A stretch of 64,000 nucleotides of DNA from an uncultured Sphingomonadaceae bacterium (GCA_937996655.1 CALKUK010000015.1:124001-188000); one strand, 5' to 3'; counted from the first letter of the stretch, positions 18,490 to 26,978 are shown. Numbers and translations: made by a program. Notes: generated from the sequence alone by a model not told the origin.

Positions 18490-18501
18490 AAAAGCACCCC
18501 T

Positions 18502-18611
18502 GAAGAAAGAAACCACCCGGTGCACGCACCGGGTGGCCAAGGTTCAGGGAGGAAACACGCCCAAGGGCGTGCTGAGTAGCGGTGCGAAAGGGGGGACACG
18601 CACCACCGCTC
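18502..18611 (-). ncRNA. Small regulatory RNA resembling the alpha-r8/suhB (MmgR) family
   Basis: No coding frame is convincing here, but the minus strand forms a complete sRNA. A 5' hairpin (GCGGTG..GCG with CGCACCGC) encloses a C-rich loop. A perfect CACGCCC-AA-GGGCGTG-type hairpin lies at 18556-18571, followed by unpaired UUUCCUCCCU. The terminator CCACCCGGTG-4-CACCGGGTGG lies at 18513-18536, followed by TTTCTTTCTTC. The UUUCCUCCCU element just before the terminator hairpin is what I recall of the alpha-r8/MmgR family, so that assignment is moderate. A strong promoter lies exactly upstream. The predicted length is about 110 nt. Confidence 0.65.
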
Positions 18612-18618
18612 AAAAAAC

Positions 18619-18647
18619 AATGTAGGGTGCGGCGCAGGCCGTTTCAA
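18619..18647 (-). promoter_or_regulatory. Sigma-70-type promoter of the small RNA
   Basis: On the minus strand the -35 is TTGAAA (18647-18642), followed by a 17-base spacer and a -10 of TACATT (18624-18619). Transcription should start at G18611, the first base of the 5' hairpin of the small RNA. Confidence 0.65.
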
Positions 18648-18737
18648 GCAAAAGTCAGGGCGACTGTTCGCTTGTTCGAACAGCCGCCCCGGACGCTTTT
18701 CAGACCGACCACAAGGGCCGGAAATCATTCAGTTATT

Positions 18738-19508
18738 TTAGCCTTGCGCGTCACCTGCAACAACCTTGCCCAGCGCCATCTGGCGGGCAAAGACGTCACG
18801 CATGACCGTCATGGAGAACAGGTGCGCATATACCAGCGGCAAAAGGCCGGACTGATTCATCTTGCGCAGCTGGTCGCCACGCAGCTCGCGCAGCTTGTCT
18901 TCGTTGATCATCTGGAACCCGCGATAAACGAAGGGCGGCTTGTCCGGATCGGGCTGGATCGACATTTCACCGTCCATCAACAATTCATTGTCGACCAGTT
19001 CCTTCATAAAGGCCTGGGTGCGCTGACCGGCCTGTTCGAACTGTTCGCAAAAGCCGAGAATCTGCTGGGTAGCTTCGCTCGGCTGGCCGTCGACAAAAAG
19101 GGCGTCGCCTTCTTCGAACTCACCGATGGCGCCTGCCGTCGGATCAAAGCAGACCGACAGATCGTCGCTGTCCGGACGCAGCTTGGCCAGCATGAAAGGA
19201 TAGCGGCGAACATAGGCCGGGACATAGACCTGCTCGGTAAAGCGGCCGTCTTCACCCATGAAAACGTTGACGCCTTCGTTAAGGCCCATGAGCGCGAGCG
19301 GAACCGGCGCTTCACCCGACGAAAAGATGATCGGATAGTTGCGCTGTGCGCTAGAAAACTCATCAACCGTCAACGGCACGGCATGCTGATCGTTGAGCCA
19401 GGGGGCGCTCTCAATCGGGCGCGCCTTCCATGTTGCGTGGTCGACCGACGAAAGCGGAACGAGATCCTTGAAGAACAAGGGAAGTGCATCTTGCGGCGCG
19501 CTGGCCAT
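18738..19508 (-). CDS. SapC-family protein
   Basis: This 256-residue protein has the SapC pattern: LNDQHAVPLTVDEFSSAQRNYPIIFS, the LALMGLNEGVNVF strand, YVPAYVRRYPFML and a conserved helical C-terminus. The name comes from an S-layer-associated protein of Campylobacter. In alphaproteobacteria these proteins often sit near TonB receptors and their function is not established. There is no signal peptide. An AGGAG-type ribosome site precedes the ATG. The gene is followed by the small RNA, and the 117-base gap upstream holds its promoter, not resolved here. Confidence 0.8.
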   Translation of the reverse strand: MASAPQDALPLFFKDLVPLSSVDHATWKARPIESAPWLNDQHAVPLTVDEFSSAQRNYPIIFSSGEAPVPLALMGLNEGVNVFMGEDGRFTEQVYVPAYVRRYPFMLAKLRPDSDDLSVCFDPTAGAIGEFEEGDALFVDGQPSEATQQILGFCEQFEQAGQRTQAFMKELVDNELLMDGEMSIQPDPDKPPFVYRGFQMINEDKLRELRGDQLRKMNQSGLLPLVYAHLFSMTVMRDVFARQMALGKVVAGDAQG

Positions 19509-19625
19509 GTATATTCTCCTGCTGCCTATTAAGCGGTTCTGAATGGCATCGGCTCCTATGGCCCGATGTGCCTAAGTGCAAGGGGAAAGCGGCCATTCCC
19601 CATGCCGTTAGCGTGCCTCCAAAGG

Positions 19626-21047
19626 TTAGGGGATGAGCTTGCCGGGGTTCATGATGCCCAGAGGATCAAAAGCGGCTTTGATTGCCCGCAAGGCGTTGAT
19701 CCTAGCGGGTGCCGACAGGCGCCCCAGCTCATCCCGCTTCATCTGCCCGATCCCGTGCTCAGCGGAGATGGAGCCGCCAGCGGCCGTGACCAGATCATAG
19801 ACCATCCGGCTGGCCGCCTTGCCGGTTGTGATGCGCCAATTTACGTCGGTGCAGCCCTCTGGCGCACGCACATGAAAGTGCACGTTACCGTCGCCCAAAT
19901 GGCCATAGGCGTTGACCCATACGCCGGGAAAGGCGCGTTCCACCTCCGCACTGGCCGCGGCGATAAAGCGGGGCATGTCGTCCACCGGCACCGAAATATC
20001 ATGCTGCATGGCTGGGCCATGGGCGCGCTCTGCCTCTGAGATCGATTCCCGGATTTTCCAAAACGCCTCGGCCTGCGCCTCGCTGGCCGCGATCACCGCA
20101 TCCCGGATTCGCCCGGCCTCCAATTCGGCTGCCAGCAACTGTTCCAGCGCGTCGGCAGGGGCCGTGACCGCAGGACTGCTGCGGACATATTCGACCAGCA
20201 CATGCCAAGGGGCGTGCCCCTCCAGCGGCGCCCTCGTCCCCGGAATATGCGTCAGGACAAGGCGCAGGGAGCTTTCCGGGATCAGCTCAAAACTCTCAAT
20301 CGCGTCGCCGGAGGCCGCCTCCATCGCGCGCAGGCTATCCAGCGCTGCCTCCGGACTGTCGACCGCCATCCAAGCCACAGCCCGGTCAAGAACATCCGGC
20401 ACCAGCGTCAGGCTCGCCGCCGTCACAATGCCGATTGTCCCTTCCGCGGCAATCAGCAACTGGGTGAGATCATAGCCGCGATTATCCTTTTTGAGGGCCG
20501 CCAGCCCTTCATAGAGCGCCCCATCGGGCAGGACGGCTTCCACACCCAGAACAAGGCGGCGCATCGTACCAAAGCGCAGGACCTGCGTGCCACCCGCATT
20601 GGTGGAAACAAGCCCGCCGACAGTGGCCGAACCCCGCGCGCCGAGCGACAAAGGAAAGCGCATGCCCTGAGCGCGGGCGGCATCATGTAGGTTGGAAAGC
20701 ACCACTCCCGCCTCTGTCACAACGAGCCCTGCGGCAGGATCCAACTGGCGGATCGCATTCATCCGGCGAAGCGACACGATGATGGCTTCTCCGCTGGCGT
20801 CGGGCGTAGCGCCACCTACCATCGACGTATTGCCCCCCTGCGGCACCACGGAAATATGATGGCGCGACGCGATTTCGAGGACAGCCTGCACTTCCGCGAC
20901 AGACCCCGGCTGCACGAGCGCGGCGGCCTTGCCCTCATAAAGCTTGCGCCAGTCGGTCGTCCAAGGCGCGATGTCAGCAGGGTCGGTCGTCAGGCCCTTG
21001 GTGCCCAGCACCGTTCCGAGTTCCGCTATTGCTGCTGCAGTCAGCAT
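19626..21047 (-). CDS. FAD-linked D-2-hydroxyacid dehydrogenase (D-2-hydroxyglutarate type)
   Basis: This 473-residue protein is of the VAO/PCMH flavoprotein type. The FAD-binding half contains VVPQGGNTSMVGGATP and GGLVSTNAGGTQVLRFGTMR. The FAD-linked oxidase C-terminal half contains the metal/substrate histidines in AYGHLGDGNVHFHV and SAEHGIGQMKRDEL. This order fits D-2-hydroxyglutarate dehydrogenase and related D-lactate dehydrogenases, which oxidise the hydroxyacid to the 2-oxoacid and feed electrons to the respiratory chain. ATG 21047 has GGAGA upstream; the open frame extends 18 codons further without support. Confidence 0.85.
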   Translation of the reverse strand: MLTAAAIAELGTVLGTKGLTTDPADIAPWTTDWRKLYEGKAAALVQPGSVAEVQAVLEIASRHHISVVPQGGNTSMVGGATPDASGEAIIVSLRRMNAIRQLDPAAGLVVTEAGVVLSNLHDAARAQGMRFPLSLGARGSATVGGLVSTNAGGTQVLRFGTMRRLVLGVEAVLPDGALYEGLAALKKDNRGYDLTQLLIAAEGTIGIVTAASLTLVPDVLDRAVAWMAVDSPEAALDSLRAMEAASGDAIESFELIPESSLRLVLTHIPGTRAPLEGHAPWHVLVEYVRSSPAVTAPADALEQLLAAELEAGRIRDAVIAASEAQAEAFWKIRESISEAERAHGPAMQHDISVPVDDMPRFIAAASAEVERAFPGVWVNAYGHLGDGNVHFHVRAPEGCTDVNWRITTGKAASRMVYDLVTAAGGSISAEHGIGQMKRDELGRLSAPARINALRAIKAAFDPLGIMNPGKLIP

Positions 21048-21158
21048 CGTGAATATCTCCCCTGCCCCATGGTGAGACAGCTTTGCCCCATTGCCACGCA
21101 ATTAATGATCTGTTCAACCGTCCAGCCTCACTGCGGGACGAATCATGATTGCGCCTCG

Positions 21159-21605
21159 ATGATCCAGTTTCTTGTCCTGACTGCCGCGGCGCTCCCGCTG
21201 GCAGCCCCTTCTGTGCGACCACAGACGGACGGGACGGATTATGCGCAGGTGATCATTGAGCGGCGGACCTTCATCCGCATCACCCCCCATCATGAGCGGG
21301 CACGGACACGTGACACCTTTCGCGACTGGAAGGAGAAGAAGGCCGCCAATTGCGTGCCCATGGTCGCTTTGGGTGGTATTTCTATCAGTCGGCCTGACAG
21401 CATCGACCTTGTCCTGCGCGGTGGACAGTTGATCCGCGCCCGGCTGGAAAAGGGCTGCTCCTCAATTGATTTTTATTCCGGCTTCTACCTGCAACCGACG
21501 CGTGACGGGCAGCTCTGTGAAGATCGCGATACAATCCATTCCCGCACGGGCGGTGCCTGCGTGATCGACAAATTTCACACACTGGTGCCACCAAAACAAA
21601 AGTGA
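21159..21605 (+). CDS. Secreted hypothetical protein
   Basis: This 148-residue protein has a short hydrophobic N-terminus (MIQFLVLTAAALPLAAPSV), read as a signal peptide. The mature part has two features: RTFIRITPHH near the start and three to four cysteines (NCVPMV, KGCSSIDF, LCEDRD, ACVID) that could form two disulfides in the periplasm. I do not recognise a named family. The start is chosen at the signal peptide; the longer frame runs antisense to the upstream gene. Confidence 0.6.
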   Translation: MIQFLVLTAAALPLAAPSVRPQTDGTDYAQVIIERRTFIRITPHHERARTRDTFRDWKEKKAANCVPMVALGGISISRPDSIDLVLRGGQLIRARLEKGCSSIDFYSGFYLQPTRDGQLCEDRDTIHSRTGGACVIDKFHTLVPPKQK

Positions 21606-21606
21606 T

Positions 21607-21640
21607 GCCGCTTTGGCCGTCATTCGGGGCGGCTTTTGCT
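21607..21640 (+). terminator. Hairpin terminator candidate after the secreted protein gene
   Basis: GCCGC (21607-21611) pairs with GCGGC (21629-21633) and is followed by TTTTGCTT. The stem is short, so confidence is moderate. Confidence 0.45.
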
Positions 21641-21721
21641 TGACTTTTCCGTCCCTAAAGCCAAGGCCCGCACTCAGCATGCAGGAGCATCCTCCCGCAC
21701 CCAATCCGGAACCTTAACTGA

Positions 21722-23107
21722 ATGAGTTTCGCCGATCTCGGCCTTTCCGACGAACTGCTCCGCGCCGTAACCGAGGCGGGCTATACCGATCCGACGCCCG
21801 TCCAACAGCAGGCTATCCCCAGCGTCTTGATGATGCGGGACCTTATTGCCATTGCCCAAACCGGCACCGGCAAGACGGCAGCCTTCGTCCTTCCGATGAT
21901 CGACGTACTGGGGCATGGCCGCACCCGCGCGCGGATGCCCCGGTCTCTCATCCTGGAGCCGACGCGGGAACTGGCCGCTCAAGTCGCCGAGAATTTTGAA
22001 AAATACGGCAAATATCACAAGCTATCCATGGCGCTGCTCATCGGCGGCGTGCAGATGGGGGATCAGGTTAAGGCGCTCGAAAAAGGCGTTGACGTCCTCA
22101 TCGCGACGCCGGGCCGCCTTATGGACCTGTTTGAGCGCGGAAAGATCCTGCTGAACGGCTGTGATCTGCTCGTCATCGACGAAGCGGACCGGATGCTCGA
22201 CATGGGCTTCATCCCGGATATCGAAAACATCTGCACCAAGCTGCCGACCAGCCGTCAGACGTTGCTCTTTTCGGCGACCATGCCGCCACCGATCAAGAAG
22301 CTGGCAGACAAGTTCCTGTCCAACCCGAAGACGATTGAGGTGGCCCGTCCCGCTTCGACCAACGTCAACATCACACAGGTCCTCGTCGAAGTTGACGCCC
22401 GCAAAAAGCGGGACGTTCTGCGTGACCTGCTCAATGCCGACGACGTCAACACGGCGATCATCTTCTGCAACCGCAAGACGACGGTCCGCGAATTGGCGCA
22501 GAGCCTGCAACGTTCCGGTTTCCGCGCGACGGAAATCCATGGCGACATGGAACAGTCCGCCCGCATCAAGGAACTCGACCGCTTCAAATCAGGTGATATC
22601 AACATCCTCGTCGCGTCCGACGTTGCGGCCCGCGGCCTCGACATCAAGGGCGTGAGCCACGTGTTCAACTTTGACGCGCCCTGGCATCCCGACGACTATG
22701 TCCATCGCATTGGTCGCACAGGCCGTGCTGGCGCGACCGGCAAGGCCTTCACATTTGTGACTTCGGCAGATGCCGAAGCCATTGAGAACATCGAAAAGCT
22801 GACCGGCCAGACGCTGAACCGAATCAAGGGATCCGGCGAGGCAGCGGCGAAACCAGCTGCGACCAAGCCTGATCCGGTCGAGAGCGATGCCGAACAGCAG
22901 TCGCGTCCGGCCCGCCGTTCACGCGCGAAGGCTGCGCCTCAGGTTGAGGAACGGCCCGCCCCTGCCCCCAAGCCGGAACGCGCACCGCGCAAGGCTCAGG
23001 AAAAGCAGGCACCACGACGTGCTGCCGCTCAACCGTCTGAAGACTCAAATGAAAGCGGCGGCTGGAACGGCCCAATGCCGGACTTCCTGTCGCACGGTTT
23101 TAACTGA
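21722..23107 (+). CDS. DEAD-box ATP-dependent RNA helicase (RhlE-like)
   Basis: This 461-residue helicase has all motifs in order: Q motif (TPVQQQAIP), motif I AQTGTGKT, PTRELAAQV, TPGRLMDLF, motif II DEAD in VIDEADRMLDMGF, motif III SAT, then ARGLDIKGV and HRIGRTGRAGATG. The C-terminal 90 residues form a low-complexity Pro/Ala/Arg/Lys tail, typical of RhlE-type helicases and probably RNA binding. It unwinds RNA in ribosome assembly or cold adaptation and is convergent with the end of the ribosomal superoperon. Confidence 0.92.
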   Translation: MSFADLGLSDELLRAVTEAGYTDPTPVQQQAIPSVLMMRDLIAIAQTGTGKTAAFVLPMIDVLGHGRTRARMPRSLILEPTRELAAQVAENFEKYGKYHKLSMALLIGGVQMGDQVKALEKGVDVLIATPGRLMDLFERGKILLNGCDLLVIDEADRMLDMGFIPDIENICTKLPTSRQTLLFSATMPPPIKKLADKFLSNPKTIEVARPASTNVNITQVLVEVDARKKRDVLRDLLNADDVNTAIIFCNRKTTVRELAQSLQRSGFRATEIHGDMEQSARIKELDRFKSGDINILVASDVAARGLDIKGVSHVFNFDAPWHPDDYVHRIGRTGRAGATGKAFTFVTSADAEAIENIEKLTGQTLNRIKGSGEAAAKPAATKPDPVESDAEQQSRPARRSRAKAAPQVEERPAPAPKPERAPRKAQEKQAPRRAAAQPSEDSNESGGWNGPMPDFLSHGFN

Positions 23108-23116
23108 CCGAATGGG

Positions 23117-23248
23117 TCAGCTGTTGCGGAAAGCCCAGACCAACAGCCGATACTGCCAGACACCGCCGATGCGGGTCTTCTTCGGAGCCTGACGGCGGTC
23201 CTGCGTCTTCGAGGAAGCGCGGAACATGCTGAGAGCGAGATCTGTCAT
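23117..23248 (-). CDS. Small basic protein of 43 residues (hypothetical)
   Basis: This short frame codes for a very basic peptide (nine Arg/Lys, two Asp) that ends in a tryptophan-rich WQYRLLVWAF segment. It lies about 90 bases downstream of adk on the same strand, where other alphaproteobacteria have rpsM, so it could be carried on the same transcript. There is no good Shine-Dalgarno before either ATG (23248 or 23227). Nothing is known to me of its function. The gap 23249-23339 contains GAGTC-TAT-GACTC at 23287-23299. Confidence 0.4.
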   Translation of the reverse strand: MTDLALSMFRASSKTQDRRQAPKKTRIGGVWQYRLLVWAFRNS

Positions 23249-23339
23249 ATCGGCCGAATAGCGCCGACCGACGACGCTATGATGTCGAGTCTATGACTCT
23301 TCTATGACGCGACGACCTGAAGCCCCCCGCGCGCCCAAC

Positions 23340-23990
23340 TTATGACGCGTCGAGGATCGCTTCGATGGATGTGTTTACGACATCAATATCGGCCATGCCA
23401 TCGACCCGCTGCAACAGGCCGCGTGCTTCGTAGATCGGCAAAATGGGAGCCGTCTTCGCACGATATTCAGCCATCCGTGTCCGCACAGTTTCTTCATTGT
23501 CGTCGGGACGGCGCTTGAACTCCGTCGCCCCGCACTGGTCACAGGTGCCGGCAACCTTGGGCTGCTTGAAGGTGTCGTGATAGCCTTCACCGCATTTAGC
23601 GCAGGTGAAGCGACCGGTGATGCGTTCCACCAGCGCGTCTTCATTGACGGCCAGTTCAATCACATGATCCAGCTTACGGCCGCGGTCAGACAGGATAGCA
23701 TCGAGCGACACGGCCTGCGCGGCGGTGCGGGGATAGCCATCAAAGATCACGCCTGTTTCAGCGGGCAGCTTGTCCAGCGCCTCACCGATGATGCCGGAGA
23801 CGATCTCATCCGAGACCAGTTCGCCCGCTTCCATGACAGCCTTCGCCTTGAGCCCAACGGGTGTGCCATCCTTGACAGCGGCGCGGAGCATATCCCCGGT
23901 CGACAACTGCACCATGCCCCGTTCGTCCTGCAAACGGCTGGCCTGTGTGCCTTTGCCTGCGCCCGGCGGGCCCAACAAAATGATGTTCAA
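23340..23990 (-). CDS. adk: Adenylate kinase
   Basis: This 216-residue kinase has P-loop GPPGAGKGT, the AMP-binding region and IFDGYPRT. Its LID is the zinc type with four cysteines (CAKC ... CDQC), as in Gram-positive and many alphaproteobacterial enzymes, followed by RPDDNEETVRTRM. It interconverts AMP, ADP and ATP. Its ATG overlaps the secY stop (ATGA), so it is the last gene of the spc part of the operon. Confidence 0.97.
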   Translation of the reverse strand: MNIILLGPPGAGKGTQASRLQDERGMVQLSTGDMLRAAVKDGTPVGLKAKAVMEAGELVSDEIVSGIIGEALDKLPAETGVIFDGYPRTAAQAVSLDAILSDRGRKLDHVIELAVNEDALVERITGRFTCAKCGEGYHDTFKQPKVAGTCDQCGATEFKRRPDDNEETVRTRMAEYRAKTAPILPIYEARGLLQRVDGMADIDVVNTSIEAILDAS

Positions 23991-25348
23991 CGCCGTGCTC
24001 CCCCTTTGAGCTTCGCCTTCTTGATGAGGTCACCATATTGGTGCGCCAGCATATGGCTTTGGATCTGTGTCACCGTGTCCATCGTCACGTTGACGACGAT
24101 CAACAGGCTCGTCCCGCCAATGGCCACAAAGCCAAGGCTGGAGAACATGAATTCCGGCACCAGGCACACCAGCGTCAGATAGCCTGCGCCGATGACGGTG
24201 ATGCGCGTCAGAACATAATCCAGATAATTCTCGGTGTTCTTGCCCGGACGAATGCCCGGCACGAAGCCACCATAGCGCTTCAGGTTCTCTGCTGTTTCCT
24301 CAGGATTGAAGACAACTGCTGTGTAGAAGAAGCAGAAGAACAAAATGCCAATCGCATAGAGCGCCATGTAGAGCGGCGATCCATGCTGCAGGGCATTGGT
24401 GATCGACAGGATGATGTCACCCGTTGCCGAATCCTGCGTCGCATTCTGGCCAGCGAACTGCACCAACGTCAGCGGCATTAGCAGCAGCGACGAGGCGAAG
24501 ATCGGCGGGATAACGCCAGCGGTGTTAATCTTCAGCGGCAAGAAGCTCTTGTCCGCCTGCATCATGCCACGCTGCGTCTGACGCTTTGGATATTGAATAA
24601 GAACACGGCGCTGTGCGCGCTCCATGAAGCAGATGAAGGCAATAAGGCCAATCACCGCAGCCCCGATGCCCAGCACCAGAAGCGGGTTCATCGTGCCGGT
24701 ACGACCACCTTCAAACACCTGCGCCAGCGTTTTGGGCAAGGTGGAGACAATGCCCGCCATGATGATGAGCGAAATGCCATTGCCGATCCCGCGACTGGTG
24801 ATCTGTTCGCCCAGCCACATCAGGAACATCGTGCCGCCCAGAAGCGCGGTCACGCAGGCAACGCGGAAGAGCAAACCTGGCTCAACCACGGCTGAAAGAC
24901 CGCGCGTCGCACCCCAGCTTTCAAGGCCAACGGCGATGAAATAGCCCTGCACCATCGTCAAACCGACGGTGCCGTAGCGGGTATATTGGTTGAGCTTCTT
25001 GCGTCCGCTTTCGCCTTCCTTCTTCAAGGCGGCGAGCGTGGAGGAGAGCGACGTGCCGAGCTGCACGACGATGGATGCCGTAATATACGGCATCACGCCC
25101 AGCGCGATCAGGCTCATGCGCTGCAGAGAACCGCCGGAGAACATGTTGAAGAAATCGAGAACACCGCCCTTGGTGGTGTTGAACAGCGTTTCGAGCGCCT
25201 TCGGGTCAATCCCCGGCAACGGCACGTGGCTGAGCAGGCGGAACACAATCAAGGCCCCGATTGTGAACCAGATGCGGCTCTTCAGTTCAGATGCCTGCGA
25301 AAAGCGGGAAAGGTTCAAACCTGCTTGCTGATCGGCGGAACTTGCCAT
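23987..25348 (-). CDS. secY: Protein translocase subunit SecY
   Basis: This 453-residue integral membrane protein has ten hydrophobic segments and the conserved FRLLSHVPLPGID start, GMMQADKSFLPLKINTAGVIPPIF, and the basic loop RYGGFVPGIRPGKNT. It forms the central pore of the SecYEG translocon. It lies between rplO and adk as usual. A hairpin separates it from rplO. Confidence 0.97.
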   Translation of the reverse strand: MASSADQQAGLNLSRFSQASELKSRIWFTIGALIVFRLLSHVPLPGIDPKALETLFNTTKGGVLDFFNMFSGGSLQRMSLIALGVMPYITASIVVQLGTSLSSTLAALKKEGESGRKKLNQYTRYGTVGLTMVQGYFIAVGLESWGATRGLSAVVEPGLLFRVACVTALLGGTMFLMWLGEQITSRGIGNGISLIIMAGIVSTLPKTLAQVFEGGRTGTMNPLLVLGIGAAVIGLIAFICFMERAQRRVLIQYPKRQTQRGMMQADKSFLPLKINTAGVIPPIFASSLLLMPLTLVQFAGQNATQDSATGDIILSITNALQHGSPLYMALYAIGILFFCFFYTAVVFNPEETAENLKRYGGFVPGIRPGKNTENYLDYVLTRITVIGAGYLTLVCLVPEFMFSSLGFVAIGGTSLLIVVNVTMDTVTQIQSHMLAHQYGDLIKKAKLKGGARR

Positions 25349-25375
25349 GGGATGGATTAACCCTTGATAAAAGAA

Positions 25376-25406
25376 CGGCGGGTCATGCCCGTTGGACAGC
25401 CCGCCG
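25376..25406 (-). terminator. Hairpin between rplO and secY
   Basis: CGGCGGG (25376-25382) pairs with CCCGCCG (25400-25406). On the minus strand it is followed by TTCTTTTATC, so it resembles a weak terminator or a processing/attenuation site inside the operon. Confidence 0.4.
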
Positions 25407-25457
25407 CTCCATATAATGACTTATCAGCGCTTGTCTAAGCCCTGACCCGAGTTTTCC

Positions 25458-25979
25458 TCAGGCATTCGTCCTGATCTTGACGGTATTCTTCTTAGCAGCG
25501 GCCTTTTCGGCAGCCGGAACAACGTGGATCACTTCCACGCTACCGCCAGCCTTTTCAACAGCAGCCTTGGCAGCTGCCGAAGCACCCGCCACGACGAAGC
25601 TGAGCTTTGCCGTCAGCTCACCCTTGGCGAGGAGGCGGACGCCGTCCTTACCACCGCGGGCGACGCCAGCAGCCTTCAGGGCTGCGTGATCAATCGTTGC
25701 TTTGGTGTCGAGTTTCTTGGCATCCACAAGCTTCTGGATCGCGCCGAGGTTCACTTCGGCATAATCCTTCGCAAAGATGTTGTTGAAGCCGCGCTTTGGC
25801 AGACGCATGTGAAGCGGCATCTGACCGCCTTCAAAGCCTGCGATGGAGACACCTTCACGGCTCTTCTGACCCTTCTGGCCACGGCCAGCGGTCTTGCCCT
25901 TACCAGAGCCGATGCCGCGTCCGACGCGCATCCGGCCCTTACGGGCACCATCATTATCACGGAGTTCGTTGAGTTTCAT
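25458..25979 (-). CDS. rplO: 50S ribosomal protein L15
   Basis: At 173 residues it is longer than the E. coli protein (144). It has the L15 start MKLNELRDNDGARKGRMRVGRG, the GKTAGRGQKGQKSR segment and RLPKRGFNN. The C-terminal tail is Ala/Lys rich. ATG 25979 is chosen over 25988 because it gives the standard N-terminus. A strong terminator lies just upstream of it. Confidence 0.96.
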   Translation of the reverse strand: MKLNELRDNDGARKGRMRVGRGIGSGKGKTAGRGQKGQKSREGVSIAGFEGGQMPLHMRLPKRGFNNIFAKDYAEVNLGAIQKLVDAKKLDTKATIDHAALKAAGVARGGKDGVRLLAKGELTAKLSFVVAGASAAAKAAVEKAGGSVEVIHVVPAAEKAAAKKNTVKIRTNA

Positions 25980-26033
25980 ATCGTGCACTCGCTTTCGCTA
26001 TGTTCGCGCTGAGGAAGGGTCAGCCCCTTCCGG

Positions 26034-26064
26034 AAAAAAGCCGCCCCGGTCAAGACCGGGGCGG
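26034..26064 (-). terminator. Strong intrinsic terminator between rpmD and rplO
   Basis: A perfect 10-bp stem with a 4-base loop (CCGCCCCGGT-4-ACCGGGGCGG, 26041-26064) is followed on the minus strand by C and six T (26039-26034). A second hairpin, GGAAGGG/CCCTTCC at 26013-26031, follows it directly, before the rplO start. Confidence 0.8.
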
Positions 26065-26076
26065 ACATTTTGGGTT

Positions 26077-26253
26077 TTAGCCGAGGACTTCCACCATGTG
26101 GCGGACCTTCTGGATCATCCCACGGACTTCCGGGGAATCTTCCAGCTCCGACACGCGGTGCATCTTGTTCAGGCCGAGACCGATCAGCGTTGCGCGCTGG
26201 TCCTTGGTCCGGCGGATCGGCGAACCGGTCTGCTTGATCTTGATCTTCGCCAT
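26077..26253 (-). CDS. rpmD: 50S ribosomal protein L30
   Basis: This 58-residue protein starts MAKIKIKQTGSPIRR and continues TKDQRATLIGLGLNKMHR and ends VRHMVEVLG, the full bacterial L30 pattern. It lies between rpsE and rplO as expected. It is translated from an ATG five bases after the rpsE stop. Confidence 0.95.
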   Translation of the reverse strand: MAKIKIKQTGSPIRRTKDQRATLIGLGLNKMHRVSELEDSPEVRGMIQKVRHMVEVLG

Positions 26254-26258
26254 CTGGA

Positions 26259-26978
26259 TTACTCCGTAACCGCTTCGGCTTCAGCCAAGGCTTCAGCCGC
26301 GGCAGCGCCACCGCGCTTCAGAAGATCTGCGATCTTCTTGCCGCGACGCTGGGCAACCGACTTGGGGCTCGTCTGCTCCGTCAACGCAGCAAAGGTCGCC
26401 CGGATCATGTTGTAAGGGTTCGACGTGCCAACCGACTTCGTCACGACGTCGGCAACGCCGAGCGATTCAAAGACAGCGCGCATCGGACCACCGGCGATGA
26501 TGCCCGTACCCTGCGGAGCCGTGCGCAGCGTCACGCGACCGGCACCGAAGTGACCATTGCCGTCATGATGAAGCGTGCGGCCTTCCTTCAGGGGAACGCG
26601 AACCATGGCCTTCTTGGCAGCAGCCGTCGCCTTGGAAATGGCTTCCGGCACTTCACGCGCCTTACCATGACCGAAGCCTGCACGACCCTTGCCGTCGCCG
26701 ACAACAACCAATGCTGCAAAACCGAAGCGCTTACCGCCCTTAACGGTTTTAGAGACGCGGTTGATGTGAACGAGCTTTTCGATCAGCTCTTCACCGCCGT
26801 CTTCGGCACCCTTGCGGTCATCGCGACGACCACGGTTGTTGCCGTCACGACCACCACGGCCACGATCATTGCCACCACGGCCACGACCACCACGGCCACG
26901 ACCTTCGGTTGCTTCAGGAGCGGCTGCCGCGGCTTCGGGAGCAGCTGCGCCGCCCTGGATTTCTGTTTCGTCAGCCAT
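26259..26978 (-). CDS. rpsE: 30S ribosomal protein S5 with RGG-rich N-terminal extension
   Basis: At 239 residues it is far longer than E. coli S5 (167). The S5 body begins about residue 62 (EELIEKLVHINRVSKTVKGGKRFGF) and has the usual KATAAAKKAM, APQGTGIIAGG and SVGTSNPYNMIRAT blocks. Before it stands an acidic Ala/Glu stretch and then an Arg/Gly run with repeated GRGG/RGG units, about residues 25-55. The C-terminal tail is Ala/Glu rich. The extension is unlike the core and probably contacts RNA. Confidence 0.96.
   Translation of the reverse strand: MADETEIQGGAAAPEAAAAAPEATEGRGRGGRGRGGNDRGRGGRDGNNRGRRDDRKGAEDGGEELIEKLVHINRVSKTVKGGKRFGFAALVVVGDGKGRAGFGHGKAREVPEAISKATAAAKKAMVRVPLKEGRTLHHDGNGHFGAGRVTLRTAPQGTGIIAGGPMRAVFESLGVADVVTKSVGTSNPYNMIRATFAALTEQTSPKSVAQRRGKKIADLLKRGGAAAAEALAEAEAVTE

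Noticed and set aside
23987..23990. Frameshift between adk and secY
   Set aside because: The four-base ATGA overlap is normal translational coupling; both proteins are full length.
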